Part shown: positions 46,915 through 58,248 of the stretch, in pieces | Position numbering within the stretch: position 1 is the first letter of the stretch | Layout: each line of letters begins with the position of its first letter | NCBI RefSeq assembly: GCF_027887165.1 | Contig: NC_077229.1 | Location: 344,577,380 to 344,641,379, forward strand | DNA: 64,000 nucleotides | Reading direction: 5' to 3' | From: Monodelphis domestica | Taxonomy: Eukaryota > Chordata > Mammalia > Didelphimorphia > Didelphidae | Translations under genes and position numbers: made by a program | The notes under the pieces: generated by a model | What the model saw: only the letters and a program-made list of their open reading frames with translations | The model's database searches: none | Told to the model about the DNA's origin: nothing

Positions 46915-47315
46915 GGGAATACCTAGCAAGGCCCAGGTATTCCAAACCAAGTCTTTTTCAACAAGGCTAGTGCCCTTCTCAGCCAAACTGCTTCCAGGTA
47001 AACCTATTTTTCAACTCTACTCTTCCCTTGGGCAAAGTTTTAACTTTTTTTTTAAAAACCCTTACCTTCTGTCTTGGAATTAATACTGCCACAAGTACTT
47101 ACTTAATGTCTTCAAGTCACTGTCAGGCTTCCTAAGGATTGAGTTTTCTTCATATTTTCATATATTCTTCATATACTTCATATTTTCACCTTTGTCCTAC
47201 TTCCTCCTCAAATCAAAACTTAAATTTTCCAATGGTTTTATCATACAAACTAAGCAAATAGGATCATTCCTTAAGCAAGGAAAACACACATATTCCAAAA
47301 GACCTTTAAAAAAAG
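46915..47315. other. Mostly unassigned, with a WSINE1 tail fragment
   Basis: Positions 47,047-47,090 carry a short minus-strand WSINE1 tail ('cccttaccttctgtcttgga'). The rest is not recognised. Confidence 0.45.
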
Positions 47316-47317
47316 TG

Positions 47318-47485
47318 GCCATAATAGTGGGAAATTGTATTTGGAATTAGAAAGCTTGGTTCTGTCTGAGTGACCCTGAACAAATCATTTAACCTCTTTG
47401 GGCTTGAATTTCATGATCTATAAAAGAAAAGAGTTAGACTAAACGATTTCCAGCTCTAAAAAAACAATGATTCTAGGTACTTTGT
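47318..47485 (+). repeat. MIR/THER SINE
   Basis: Forward: 'gaaattgtatttggaattag', 'gtctgagtgaccctgaacaa', 'ttaacctctttgggcttgaa' and 'aaacgatttccagctctaaa'. Confidence 0.65.
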
Positions 47486-47639
47486 AAATCATGAAGCAAT
47501 ATATAATGTAATTTTTTTTAATTTGGCAGCAAGAACAGAGATCATAGGATTCAAAAATAGAAGGGATCTTGAAATTTTATTTTATTTAACTCCCCAGTTT
47601 TGTGGATTAAAAAAAAAACTAAGACTCAGAAAATTAATA

Positions 47640-48445
47640 TAGCAAATAATATGTATCTAAAAAAAGGTATTTTGTACAATGGAACAATGCTAAAAAACCT
47701 TTGTATTAAGCTTAAGATTCCAGCAAGAATATCCACTACCAGAATTATTTTATATAATTCTAAAACTAACTAAAGCAAGAAGAAAAAACTTGAGGGAATA
47801 AATAGGTAAAGAAGAAACAAAATTATTACTTTTTACAAATGATATATAATGGTCCACTTAGGAAATCTTAAGAATTCAACTAAAATTATGTAAAATAATT
47901 GGTAACCAGCAAAGTAGCAGGAAGCAAAATAAATCCATGTCAATCATGAGCTTTTCTGTATAGTACCAACAAAAAAATGTAAAGCATTGTTCTTTTTGTG
48001 TGTGAAGTTTATTTCTGTAAGGAGCAGAAAAAAATATCTGTATAAGGAAAACTGCTAAAAATTTACTTTTGAAGAAAGCTATTTTATTAAATGTGAGGAG
48101 AGATACACACTGTTCTGAGGACCTGATCAAAAACATTGCAGAATATATTCAGATGAATGTACTGAGAGGATATATTTAAAGGCAGAGCATTATGTTACAA
48201 AGAGAGAAAAACCATATTGAAAATAGCTACAGAATTCATAAAATATTTGGGTGTTCACTTACCAAGACACACCCAGGGATTATATAGCTATCACTACAAA
48301 ATGTTCTTTATAGAAACAAAGGTAGAACTAGGTAATTGGCGATGTTAATTGTCCATGGTCAAATCATGCCACCATAATAAAAGTATCCTGAACTAGCTAA
48401 ATTATTTCACATATTCAACATTATGTCAAACAACAGAGATTTGTC
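47640..48445 (+). repeat. L1 LINE fragment, ORF2 reverse-transcriptase to C-terminal region
   Basis: Forward L1 ORF2: 'acaaatgatatataatggtc' is the degraded counterpart of the codons for the catalytic FADD-type box (F-T-N-D here), followed by 'agcaaagtagcaggaagcaa' (the SKVAGYKIN segment) and, near 48,250-48,310, sequence reading LGVHLPRHTQG. Multiple stops and frame changes; no 3' UTR. Confidence 0.75.
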
Positions 48446-48449
48446 AAAG

Positions 48450-49015
48450 GGCACTTGAATTCAAAACTCTTTTTTTTTGTTTGTTTTACATTTTTGCTTT
48501 TCTGATTCTGACCTTGACAAAAACCAACAAACTTGAACATTTCCCCATACAAAGAAGAGTAGAAAAAAATACAATGGCAGATGAAACTATTTGGTATAGC
48601 TTTTTTTCTTCAAGTATATAATGGTTCCAAAGTTGTTCTGCTTATCTGTGTCTCCCTCTGCACATCTCCAGTGCCTTTTTTAAATGTTCCCTTGACCCTC
48701 TTTTCTTTTAAATTGTAGCAATGGAATGAGATGGTCTCTTTACTTCTTTGACTCCCTCCTTGCAACAACAAAAAAAGAACGATCAGATTCTTCCCAGACC
48801 ACACCTTGCTACTCTTCCTTCCCTCCCTAGACCCTCCCTAAGAGATAAGAAGTGTGGCCTCAGGCAATTCAGTCTAGTTACAATGACTTTCTTAGTTTTA
48901 GTGTAGAGCTAAAGTATATGGAGGTTCCTTTGAGTCTTTCGGGCTATTTTGAGATGTTGTAAATCAAGCCTATTAATTAATTAATTGATTGATAATTTTT
49001 TAATAAAAACCTTCC
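48450..49015. other. No feature recognised
   Basis: T-rich start and unassigned remainder; ends at the minus-strand LTR at 49,019. Confidence 0.35.
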
Positions 49016-49018
49016 CTT

Positions 49019-49345
49019 TGTTAACTGGAAAAAAACTATTTAATAGTCAAAATCACTCTTTAATCAAGGGCAAAAGGGGTTCAACGCTAGTAGGACAACA
49101 GAGCTGCTGCACAGAGTCCGAGGACTGAACTCTGCCTGCTCTGGTCACTGACCCCAGAGAATGACAATTCTGAGGAGCCATTAAAGTTGGGGAGTTTAAA
49201 TACCACTCTAGATGACCTGAGGGCTTAGAGTGAGAGGCACAGTTGATTGACTTTACAATGGTAAGAAAGGAAAATGAGGAGTTCCAGACAGGAATCACAG
49301 AGAGGGGCTGATGCTTTACAATGGACACAAAAGGGAAAGGCTCAG
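49019..49345 (-). mobile_element. Partial LTR, minus strand, inverted relative to 49,735-50,281
   Basis: Left edge tgttaactgg (so the element ends ...ccagttaaca on the minus strand), then 'aatagtcaaaatcactcttt', 'aatcaagggcaaaaggggtt' and 'cattaaagttggggagttta'. These are the reverse complement of the plus-strand LTR 0.5 kb downstream. Cut at its other end, where a SINE begins. Fossil. Confidence 0.75.
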
Positions 49346-49464
49346 CCAGATGGAAGAGCAGTAAGGACTAGGCAGTGGGAGTCAAGTGGCAGGGTCACAC
49401 AGCTGGGAAAGTCCAATTTGAAAAAGCCTGGCTCTCAACCCAGTGAACCACCTCGCTGCCCCCC
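49346..49464 (-). repeat. WSINE1-type SINE fragment, minus strand
   Basis: 'gaagagcagtaaggactagg', 'cagggtcacacagctgggaa' and the head 'tgaaccacctcgctgcccc'. It lies at the truncated edge of the LTR. Confidence 0.75.
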
Positions 49465-49734
49465 AAAGCTATTAATTTTAAATCATCCCCATAATACCCT
49501 TTGTCCACATAGCTCATTGGGGCTCTCGGTTGCCTCTTGTTCAATACTTTATATATTGAAGTGTCTTGGACCAGGAGGACATTTTCCAGAGCTAGAATCA
49601 TCCCTAATTCCAGACGTTGAACTAGATGATCTCTCCGGTCTTATACATTTTGTTTGTGGAGAGAAACATGGGTGTGGAGGGAACATTTTGGGAATATTTT
49701 TATTTTATATGTTTTGGTAAATCAGAAACTTTAC

Positions 49735-50281
49735 AACAAACAACTTCCCCTCTGACTTATGGTCATATAAAAAACAATTAAATGAAAATTCCATCTCAGC
49801 CCCAAACAGTAGTTTGGGGATTTGATAGAAGTTTCACACAAGACCAGTTTATTTAGTTGGGAGGTAGAAACTCCAGGAGAGTTCTCTCCCCGAGGGAAGA
49901 TTTTACTTCACTAGTCTCAGGCAGCCCTGGGCTGGATCTTTCCCTTTTGTGTTCCTTGTAAAGCATCAGCCCCTCACAGTTATTCCTGTCTGGAACTTCT
50001 CATTTTTCTTTCCTTACCATTGTAAAGTCAATCAACTGCCCCTCTCATCCTAAACCCCCAGGTCTTCTAGAAAGGTATTTAAGCTCTCCAACTTTAATGG
50101 CTCCAGAATTATCATTCTCCTACGTTTTGCATTCCCAGGGGTCAGTGACCAGAGCGGCCGGAGTTCAATCCTCGAACTCTGCAGTGTGGCACGCAGCTCT
50201 TCTAGCACTGAACCCCTTTTTGCCCTTGATTAAAGAGTGATTTTGACTATTTAATAGTTCTGTGCTTTTTTCCAGTCAACA
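49735..50281 (+). mobile_element. LTR, plus strand (partner of the inverted pair)
   Basis: Ends tttttccagtcaaca at 50,281, with 'gattaaagagtgattttgac' (polyadenylation-like) just upstream and 'ggtatttaagctctccaact' (TATA-like) further left. Matches 49,019-49,345 in reverse complement over about 320 bp. The left boundary is uncertain. Fossil solo LTR. Confidence 0.7.
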
Positions 50282-50284
50282 GCT

Positions 50285-50860
50285 CCTTTCTCTCCTAATC
50301 AATGGGTGAGATGCATGGGCAGCTCCTGTGATACAATTCATCATAATGAAGGCCATGGATTTATTGGAAGGTTGTAGATTCTTTCAGTCATATCTATTTA
50401 CTTTCCTAACTCTAATGTCCTCATCAGGAAAATACCAAATATCGGCCAGAGAAAATTCCCTGCTACAAGAATGAGGGTGAAAATTTCAAGCATGAGAATT
50501 TCTAGGCTAGGGGCTGATTTGTTTATTTGTTTGTTTTGTTTTTAATCTTTTGCTTTTCAAGTGTTGTTTATTGAATAGCTAATTCACTGTTTTCTTGCTT
50601 CTCTCTTCTGTCAATGAAAATATTTAGTTAGGTATTTTCTTCTAAAGACTTTGGCTATGCTCCAAAATTTGATTATGCATTGATAATCAAGTCACACAAA
50701 AGGGATTTTAGACTCTACCATAGCTCAAACCTTCTGAAACTCTGTGATGAGTAGACTTTCAAAGCCAGGCAATTTAAGGGATTTTTCAAGGTTACAATAT
50801 GTTATTTTGAGCTTACAAAGAGGATTTTAGAAGCTTGGTCATCCTCCCCACCCCATCCCC
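50285..50860. other. No feature recognised
   Basis: Unassigned. Confidence 0.35.
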
Positions 50861-50864
50861 AAAT

Positions 50865-51170
50865 ATGGCTCCACTATATTGTTCTTTTGTTTCTTCTTTC
50901 TTCACTCTGAATCAGACCAGATGTTTCTGAATTCATATTTATGTTTTCTTGTGGTGCAATATTTTATTATATTTAGAGATGTTTCTTGAATTATGAGGTA
51001 TGTGCTTTATTTCTGTTTGTTTTGCTTTACAAATAGGCCTATCACAAACATTTTGGTACATATAGAACCTTTAGAATGTTTGCCCAGTAGTGAGATTGCT
51101 AGGTGAAAGTATTTGAATAATTTAGTAACTTTTCTTGATGAGTCCCAAGTTGTTTTTCAGTAATTAAACC
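50865..51170 (-). repeat. Old L1 ORF2 C-terminal fragment, minus strand
   Basis: Reverse complement of L1 ORF2: 'cttctttcttcactctgaat', 'tttggtacatatagaacctt' and 'ccagtagtgagattgctagg'. Old, no frame. Confidence 0.6.
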
Positions 51171-51179
51171 AAGACACAT

Positions 51180-51585
51180 CTTATGAAAGTATTTTTTGGG
51201 GGAGAGGGGAATATCATAGGATTTTCTTAAAATTTCCATTATCTTTTTAAAAAACATTTTATATGTAACATAATGTAATATATAACATAACAATATAATG
51301 CATATGATTTGTTATAAATATATACTATAATAAATATGCTTATCTAAAAGAAACAATTTCTCACATTAGTTATGTCCAAAAACATTTCTCATTCTTTTTT
51401 TCTCTCCCTCCCCAAGAAGGTGAACATATAAGTTGAACATATATTATTACAAAATACATATTTCCCTGTTTGTAATGTAAATAAAATAAGATAAAATTAC
51501 ACACATATTGCATATACTAGAGAAAAATTAATGGAGGCTTTTCAGGGCATTTTTTTTTAAAGAAAAAGGTTATTTTTTACATTTT
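51180..51585. other. AT-rich, no feature recognised
   Basis: AT-rich stretch with 'taatataacata'-like alternation at 51,260-51,335; unassigned. Confidence 0.35.
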
Positions 51586-51589
51586 TACC

Positions 51590-51650
51590 ACAGTTCCTAG
51601 CATATAGAAGGTGCTTAATAAATATTGAATTGACTGACTGATAATACTTC
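51590..51650 (+). repeat. L2/L3-type LINE 3' terminus
   Basis: 'cagttcctagcatatagaag', 'gtgcttaataaatattgaat' are the canonical terminal motifs. Very short fragment. Confidence 0.6.
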
Positions 51651-51779
51651 AGTAGAAGTCTGCACTGTGTAACAAGTGCCTCATTCCACTCCTATAAGAT
51701 CAGAGAAGAGTCACATGTTCCATCCTGGGTCCTGTGCAATCAAGACTGGTCACTGTGTTGATCTAAATTCCAACGTATT

Positions 51780-51940
51780 TTAGAGTTGTTTCCCTTACAT
51801 TATGGTGGTCATTTGTTTATATCATTCTCTTGATTCCCTTTATTTCACTCATCGGTTCATGCAAGTCTTCCCAATTTGTTCTGACATTTACACCGTATTC
51901 TTTCTCATGAGTACAGAAATTACACCAAATTGGTCATCTT
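51780..51940 (-). repeat. Old L1 3' fragment, minus strand
   Basis: 'atttcactcatcggttcatg', 'caagtcttcccaatttgttc': reverse complement of the L1 ORF2 C-terminal codons (DLHE.MQSEV region). Confidence 0.55.
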
Positions 51941-51944
51941 TCTT

Positions 51945-52375
51945 CTGCTGTTTCTTCTTCCAGAGCCCCAGAGTGAGGCCAAAAAGAGGAGGAAGGTTTT
52001 AAGGAGGATAATAATAAAGTTAAGCACCAAATGGCTAGAAAAATAATCCCTCATCATTCACTGGTTCTCTTATAAGTATCTAGCAGAGGAAAGCAAAATT
52101 AACCAGAAAGGCATGTTGATGGTTTGCTTTCTAACCAGAAAATGTCTCTATTACCAGAGTCTGGGTTTTAAATCCGGCACATAATATTACTACATTTAAT
52201 TTGCTCGAGGCCTCAGCAGAGGGATAGAAACGATGAAGTATGGAGCCACCTGGTGGAAATTTACATGAGAGGTCCTAGGTTCTCTGGATCTCTTTAATCA
52301 CACACACACACACACCTATATACACCAACACATATACACATGTATGTGTATATATAATGTAAATTGTATTAATAT
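51945..52375. other. No gene recognised
   Basis: Unassigned, with a short (AC)n run at 52,298-52,313 and some AT alternation at 52,340-52,360. Confidence 0.35.
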
Positions 52376-52379
52376 TTAT

Positions 52380-52545
52380 ATAAGAATCACAGAATCTTAG
52401 ATCTGAAAGGGAACTTGAAGTCTAATCCTCCCATCTTATAGATGAGGAAACTGAGGCAGAGGGAAATAGAATCAAAAAGGTAATCAGAGTCGAGACTAGA
52501 AGCATAGTGTCCTGGATCCCAATGGGGTGTTTTTTCTACCTTATC
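52380..52545 (-). repeat. MIR SINE, minus strand
   Basis: 'agatctgaaagggaacttga', 'agtctaatcctcccatctta' and 'tagatgaggaaactgaggca'. Good match. Confidence 0.75.
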
Positions 52546-52624
52546 TAAGGCACAAAGACCATATAGACATGAAAAGAAAAATTAATAATTGCTCACACTT
52601 AGGGTACTCTGCAAAATTAGTTCA

Positions 52625-52890
52625 TTGGATCCCCACAATTACCCACAAGAATAACTGACATTTATATAGCACTTTCAAGTAGGCAAAGCACTTTATACAT
52701 TACCTAATTTGATCTTTATCACAACCCTGTGATGCTAGTGTTATTAATTTGCCCATTTTATAGATAAGGAAACTGAAGCCAAGAGAGATTCAATGACTTG
52801 CCTAGAGGCACTCAACTAGTAAGCATCTAAGTTGAGATTCAAGGCAAGATCTTCCTGACTTCAAGCTCATTGCATTATCCACTGTACCAG
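52625..52890 (-). repeat. MIR SINE, minus strand
   Basis: 'tatatagcactttcaagtag', 'gcaaagcactttatacatta', 'tatagataaggaaactgaag', 'caatgacttgcctagaggca'. Near full length. Confidence 0.75.
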
Positions 52891-53199
52891 GATAAAGTTT
52901 CAGGAAATAAAATAAAAATGGCAGAGATCTTTGTGCTCTCAGTTACATTATGCCTGATCCATTATCAGCTAAGAGAACTGTTAGGATTTAGCTATACTTC
53001 AACACATGGATTACTTCCAAGATCCCTTCCCATTCTAAATCAATAATTTTATGATTTTCAGATGCTCCTTTCAAGGATACAGATAACATCCATTTGTTCC
53101 TTGTCAGCCTATGTGTCTTTAGATAAGATTGTACTCTGTACCTTTGTACTCTGAAATTCCATGATTCCCATTCTGTCACTATCTTATCTAATACAATTG

Positions 53200-53825
53200 T
53201 CAGTCAGCTGACAAAATAATTTTCCTGAGAAAATAGAGCTAACCAAGCCACTTACTCATCTCAAAAGCTTTTGGTGGCTCACTATTGCCTATAAGATAAA
53301 AGGTAAAATCCCTAACCTGGCATATAGAGAAGGCTTCCACGATCTGGCTCCAATCTTCCTTTCCAACTTTGGATCATAACTTGTACTTTTGAGTACCCTC
53401 TTTCCCAGTTACACTTGACTGCTACTATTTACTTCCCACTACCATCTTGTACTCTCCCATCTCTGTCCTCTTGTATATTTGGATTCCATGCCTGGAATTC
53501 ACTTGCTTCTTAATTCTGCCTTTTTCAGTACCTCTGTTCCTTTAGGATTTGGCTTTGAGATAACCTTCTCTGAATAGTCTTTCCTAATCTGCCAGCTAAA
53601 AATGTTTCTTATATTTTCCTAGAACACTCTGCCTGATTTCTTTTTTGCTCTCATGACTCGATTCTTATATTCACTCTTGTGTTATATGTTATCCTTCTAC
53701 CCCCAAGAGAAGATAAGCTTCTTGAGGGCAAAGAATAAGTTGTTCTTATCTTTCCATTCCCAGCACCTCATACTGAGCTTTGCACATGGTAGATTTTTAA
53801 TAACTATTTGTTGGATTGAACTTTA
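53200..53825 (+). repeat. L2-type LINE 3' part, plus strand
   Basis: Forward: 'ctcaaaagcttttggtggct', 'gcctataagataaaaggtaa', 'tttggctttgagataacctt', 'gaagataagcttcttgaggg' and 'tttgcacatggtagattttt'. It covers the end of ORF2 to the 3' terminus and is complementary in orientation to the 58,060-59,990 copy. Confidence 0.75.
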
Positions 53826-53964
53826 GCTTTTGAATGTCACATGGCATCATGAAATGCTTAATGAGTAGCAAAGACAGCAGGTCTTATGGTGTTTTATGTT
53901 CACAAGAAGAAAAGGTTACTGTGGTCGCAATAGTCAAGAAAGACTTAATAGAAGAGATGGCTAT

Positions 53965-54267
53965 TGTGTAATTAAAATTCTCTCCCCAGGGACTCTCTGT
54001 CCCAGGATTCCATTTACATATCTACATAACTACTAATGTAGGGAAGATATAAGTTTTGTGTAGCTCCGCCCTCATTCTTCTTCCTGGAACACAGCTGTTG
54101 AGGCTACAGGGAGCGCTTGGCAGGAAAGTTTACTCACATGGTCTTATTTTAGTTAGGAAATTTAGGCTTTTAACTTCTATTTCTTTTTTCTTCTACTTTA
54201 AGTGATTATTAATAAATCTTATAAAATATAATACTTGAAGTTATTGGATATTAATTTAAATTTCACA
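53965..54267 (+). mobile_element. Solo LTR (303 bp) with 4-bp TSD
   Basis: Starts TGTGTAATTAAAATTC and ends TTAAATTTCACA, with a polyadenylation-like 'ttaataaatcttat'. It is flanked by the exact 4-bp duplication ctat (53,961-53,964 and 54,268-54,271). A 4-bp TSD is typical of class I (gammaretrovirus-like) ERVs. Fossil; family name unknown. Confidence 0.75.
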
Positions 54268-54274
54268 CTATGAA

Positions 54275-55925
54275 GTTAATTTCTATATTCCTCTTTAAGA
54301 TGAAATGACACATCTACCTTCCTCATCCCCAGCATTCCAGAAAATGGGCAAAGAATAGTCATTACTGTTAGGAAGATTCCTTGATCTCCTTGCATGAAAG
54401 GGGCCCAGCGCCTGGATGGTACCAACAAATGTTTATGCATTTCACCTGGAGATAGTTATCCTAAGTGCAATGTGCTTTGTAGATATTAATCCACTCAAAT
54501 GCATAGATCACAAGCTCCTCTATAGATGTTTTCTCAGATCAGACACAACTAGTTGAACACAAGGGCAGTTAATGAAATGACATAGTAAGAAAAAAAGCAA
54601 TAAAACATATCTGTCCCTCATAAAACTGGGTTACCCTCCCCAAAATACACACAGCATTCCTGGGAAAAGTAGACACGCATGCAAAGCATGACCAGAGAGG
54701 CACATATGTAGTAAACATGTGTGAACAAGGAATATACATGGAGACCTGCACTCTAAGGAAATTCCAGCACACACGTCATACACGTGCAGGGCAACTCCTG
54801 ATTCTGACACTGTAGGACCACTGATGACTGTAATAGTACCAGACCCAGCTTTTCAAAGGCCTTCTCCCCAGAGCTTTCCACTATAGGCTACTCCCCTCAA
54901 TACTGCTGGATGCATAGTCTCTGCCAGCTGCTGTAAGAAGCAACCCTCTGGAAATGGATCTGTGGAGATTCTGTTTCCTGTTTTTAGCTCTAGCTGTAGA
55001 CAGGCTTCCTCATGAAGACAGTGGACCACTATTCCCATTTAATTCAAAGTCCAAAAGCCTTTTAAACAGCTCTTTTAGAAAAGCAGCCACAATAGCCAAG
55101 AACTAGCAACTAGGAGGAGAGAACTTCTCCACTTTATTTTGTTCCTTCCAAAGGAAGCTGGTCTTCAGGGACTTGGCTCTGAGGCTACTCAGCTCCAGCA
55201 GGAGATCTCAGCCTTAGGCACAAATCCCTTTAGAGCAAAAAACAGAGATATTCCTGGCTCAAAAGCTAGTGCACTCAGCTTCCTCTTGACTTCTCTTTGA
55301 ACTGAGCTTTTCCATTTTGGGGCTTGAAGTCTCCATAGAGCAGCTTCCCTCTGGCAAGCATCTCAAATACTTCTTGATTTGAATCTCTGAAGGCCAGTCT
55401 CTACCTGCTTATTATCCATGTGAAAGTACTATCAAATAACTACCAAACAGCTCCAAGGTTCAGGGTTCCCCAGTTTTTCAACTCCAAGCCTTTTCTTTTC
55501 TCTTATTTAGATAATTAGGTGGGGAAAATATTCAAGAGAAAAGTGGGCTAGCCACATTCCTGGGCTTTCATATGTAGACACAGCCAGAAAAGCTTAAAAA
55601 GGCTTAGCTCTCACTCATAAAGAATATCTCACAAATTCAAACAGCATTGATGTCACTCTAAAAGCACTCCAAATAATGCAAAGACCGCCCAAATCCAGCA
55701 CCAAACTTCTGTGAGACTGGCAAACATAAGGCATAATCATGGAGGGTAGCACATGGAGGGTAAAGATATGGTATCTAGTCCCAGAAAAGGGAACTCTGGT
55801 GGAGATAGACTGAACTGGGTTTGAGGTTAAGAACTTTGCTGGTGAATGAGTTTTTAGTCTAAAAGTTATGAAGAACTCCCTCTTCAACATTCTGGATGAA
55901 TATGAATAGAAAATGAATGAATGAG
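54275..55925. other. No gene recognised
   Basis: About 1.65 kb without a repeat or coding match. Minus-strand ORFs of 61-105 codons have no recognisable family. A short (GAAT)n run lies at 55,909-55,946. Confidence 0.35.
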
Positions 55926-55947
55926 AATTCATGAATGAATGAATATC

Positions 55948-56105
55948 ACTTAAGGTTTTGATGCAACAAGTACTAGACTTGTAACAAGGACTATACTAAA
56001 CATTGGGGTTATGAATAAAAAGGAGAGATAGCCTCTACTCTCAAGCAGATTACCTTCCAAATGAGGAAGATATCACCTAGAGATATACAGAATGAAAGGC
56101 TTAGC
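55948..56105 (-). repeat. L2-type LINE 3' end, minus strand
   Basis: 'acaaggactatactaaacat', 'ctactctcaagcagattacc', 'ttccaaatgaggaagatatc'; degraded reverse L2 terminus. Confidence 0.5.
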
Positions 56106-56537
56106 CATTCTTTGAGTTCATGAGCAGGATGGATAGTAAGGCCAAAGGAATGGTAGGGTTATACCAGCAGGTTACAGTATGGCAATACTAGGATGTCTGA
56201 GAGTTGGAAGAGACTTCAGTGACTATGTACTACAATGTATACATAAAAGAAATCCACTCCTCCCAATAACATACCCAACAGACTCATTGAGTTTTTGTCT
56301 GAAGATTTCTTAGGAAAGGGAACCCACCACCTCTTATGGAAATTACTCTATTTTTGGACAGCTGTAGTGAGAATTTGGAGCCTAATTATATATCTTCTCT
56401 CTTATCTCAAGAATCTCAAAAAGCTTTCCTAAGATCAAGCCTAAACTTCTCTCTTTACATCCTCCTCCCATTACTCCTGGTTCTTCTCATTAAAGCAAAA
56501 TAGAACAAATCTAATCCCTTTTCCACATGAATCCTTA

Positions 56538-56712
56538 AAATTTTTTTTTAACCCTTACCTTCCATCAGAAGAGTGGTAAGGGCTAGGCAATGGGGGTCAA
56601 GTGACTTGCCCAGGGTCACACAGCTGGGAAGTGTCTGAGTTCAGATTTGAACCTAGGACCGTCTCTAGGCCTGGCTCTCAATCCACTGAGCTACCCAGCT
56701 GCCCCCCCCCCT
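56538..56712 (-). repeat. WSINE1-type SINE, minus strand
   Basis: Tail 'taacccttaccttccatcag', 'gagtggtaagggctaggcaa', 'gtgacttgcccagggtcaca' and head 'tgagctacccagctgcccc'. Inserted in the L3/CR1 element. Confidence 0.88.
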
Positions 56713-56734
56713 TTAAATTCTTGAAGACAGCTAT

Positions 56735-57414
56735 TGTAACAGTTAATTTAATCTCTTGTAATAAAAGAGTTATATTTTTATGAGGTTTATTAAGATTATT
56801 AGAAATCAAAGATACAAAACAATAAACTGTAAAAATGGAGATTTGAACTCCAGACTCCAATCCCCAGGAGTCTTTGCTAGATCCCAAAATGCCCTCTAAT
56901 CTCACTGAGATTTCCACCTGGGTGAGGTCAAGAATTTCTATTTAACCTGGCTGTAAAGGCTACTGGGTCTCTTTCCTACTTCTGCTTCAGAGCACACGTG
57001 GCTCTCCACCTAGCAGGCAAGATGTGAGTGATCGTGAATAGGCTCTCTGGGACTAGCACGTGCCTTTCTTACTTGTATTTTCCTAAATTCCTTATCTTAA
57101 ATAAACCTCTAAAAATATAATACTTCTAGGGAGAAATTAATGTCTACCTGCCTCAGTTTCCCCCTAAATTTTAACTATTACAAAATCACATGCCCATGGC
57201 TGATTTAGCCAAATTCAGAACCTCCGTGCTTAGTCTATTCACTACATCCTTGCAATCTCCGAGTACAGGAAGAGCAGGAAGTAGGTGTTACAGTCAGTTT
57301 AAATACAAATTCTGTTCTCGCCCAGCTGGGGACTCAGGTGAGATTATAGGAATTCTGGGAAGTACCAAGGACTTCTGGGGATTGAATTCTGGGGTTCAAA
57401 TCTCCATTTTTACA
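56735..57414 (-). mobile_element. LTR family A copy, minus strand, split by a sister LTR
   Basis: The left part (56,735-56,827) starts tgtaacagttaattta and contains 'gaggtttattaagattatta'. The right part (57,183-57,414) starts 'aaatcacatgcccatggctg' and ends 'tctccatttttaca'. Together they equal one reverse-complement copy (about 325 bp) of the LTR found whole at 61,699-62,052. Fossil LTR, interrupted by the plus-strand copy below. Confidence 0.75.
56828..57182 (+). mobile_element. LTR family A copy, plus strand, inside another family A LTR
   Basis: Starts TGTAAAAATGGAGATTTG and ends TTAACTATTACA, 355 bp, with the polyadenylation-like 'ttaaataaacctctaaaa'. The flanking 4 bases are aaac and aaat (3 of 4 match), in keeping with a 4-bp TSD that has diverged. 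Fossil solo LTR. Confidence 0.85.
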
Positions 57415-57744
57415 ATACTAACCATAATTCCTTTAACTGGTCTTCATTTGACATGGTTTCAAGGCCCTTGACCATCCTGGTTGCTCTCTTGTTGATGCTC
57501 TCTGGCTTAACAAAATCTTCCTTAAATCACAGTTTCCCATTTTTTTTTCAGGACTCAAGGAAGCAGTTCCTTTGGTCCAAGTGAAAAATGTGTCAAGAAC
57601 AACTACATAAAGTCTTCCTATCTCTTTACTTATCTTGGGCATCAGTTCCCTATGAATCATATTCATTCTGTCATTTCCAATGTGAAGGTCATTTTATTTT
57701 GCAGGGAAAATAGAAAATAAGAATTGAGCATCTTTGTCTTCCCT

Positions 57745-58055
57745 CTGATATCAGTGTAACCTGAGGCTTAAAGTTCATTTACATGGATAGAGATTGATTC
57801 CTCAATGCTTTGAGCCTGCATGAAGGGCAGCTACAGTTGTTGACAACTTGGGAGAAGAGAGATCCTGTCTCCTGTCTTCCAGAGAAGACAGGATCAAGGT
57901 GTGAAGTCCTCTATTTAGCTTCTTCCCTGAGTCTTTTTCTCCTTTTAGGGATCTCCCCATGAAGGAATCAGAAACCTCATTATCTTCTGTATCTTAGCAC
58001 TGAGAAATCAGTCTCCACCAATGAAAAGAGACTTATGCACATGGGATTTGTGTCA
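57745..58055. other. No feature recognised
   Basis: Unassigned. Contains a small inverted repeat near 57,865-57,895 ('ctcctgtcttccagagaaga'). Confidence 0.3.
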
Positions 58056-58059
58056 AGGG

Positions 58060-58207
58060 TTAGTTATATCAATCACTAAATAAATAAACATGCATTAAGT
58101 GCCTACTATGTTCTAGGCCCTGTACTAAGTGTTGGGAATACAAAAGCAAGCAAAAGATAATTCCTATCCTCAAAGAGCTTATAATATATTGGAGGAGAAA
58201 ATATGGG

Positions 58208-58248
<41 letters not shown>

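Larger units (their letters stand above)
56170..57740 (-). repeat. L3/CR1-type LINE, minus strand, split by SINE and LTR insertions
   Basis: Minus-strand CR1/L3: 'agggaacccaccacctctta', 'tttttggacagctgtagtga', 'aagatcaagcctaaacttct' and 'caaatctaatcccttttcca' at 56,170-56,530; 'attcttgaagacagctat' at 56,716-56,734; 'ctttaactggtcttcatttg', 'cttgaccatcctggttgctc' from 57,431. A WSINE1 copy and a nested pair of LTRs sit between the pieces. About 25-30 bp of the LINE appears lost at the LTR site. Confidence 0.75.

Noticed and set aside
49274-49720. 148-codon plus-strand ORF
   Set aside because: It runs through the antisense of an LTR, a SINE and unassigned DNA in succession, so it is a chance composite.
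57865-57895. Short inverted repeat as a terminator-like hairpin
   Set aside because: Small, in non-genic DNA, and bacterial-style terminators do not apply here.
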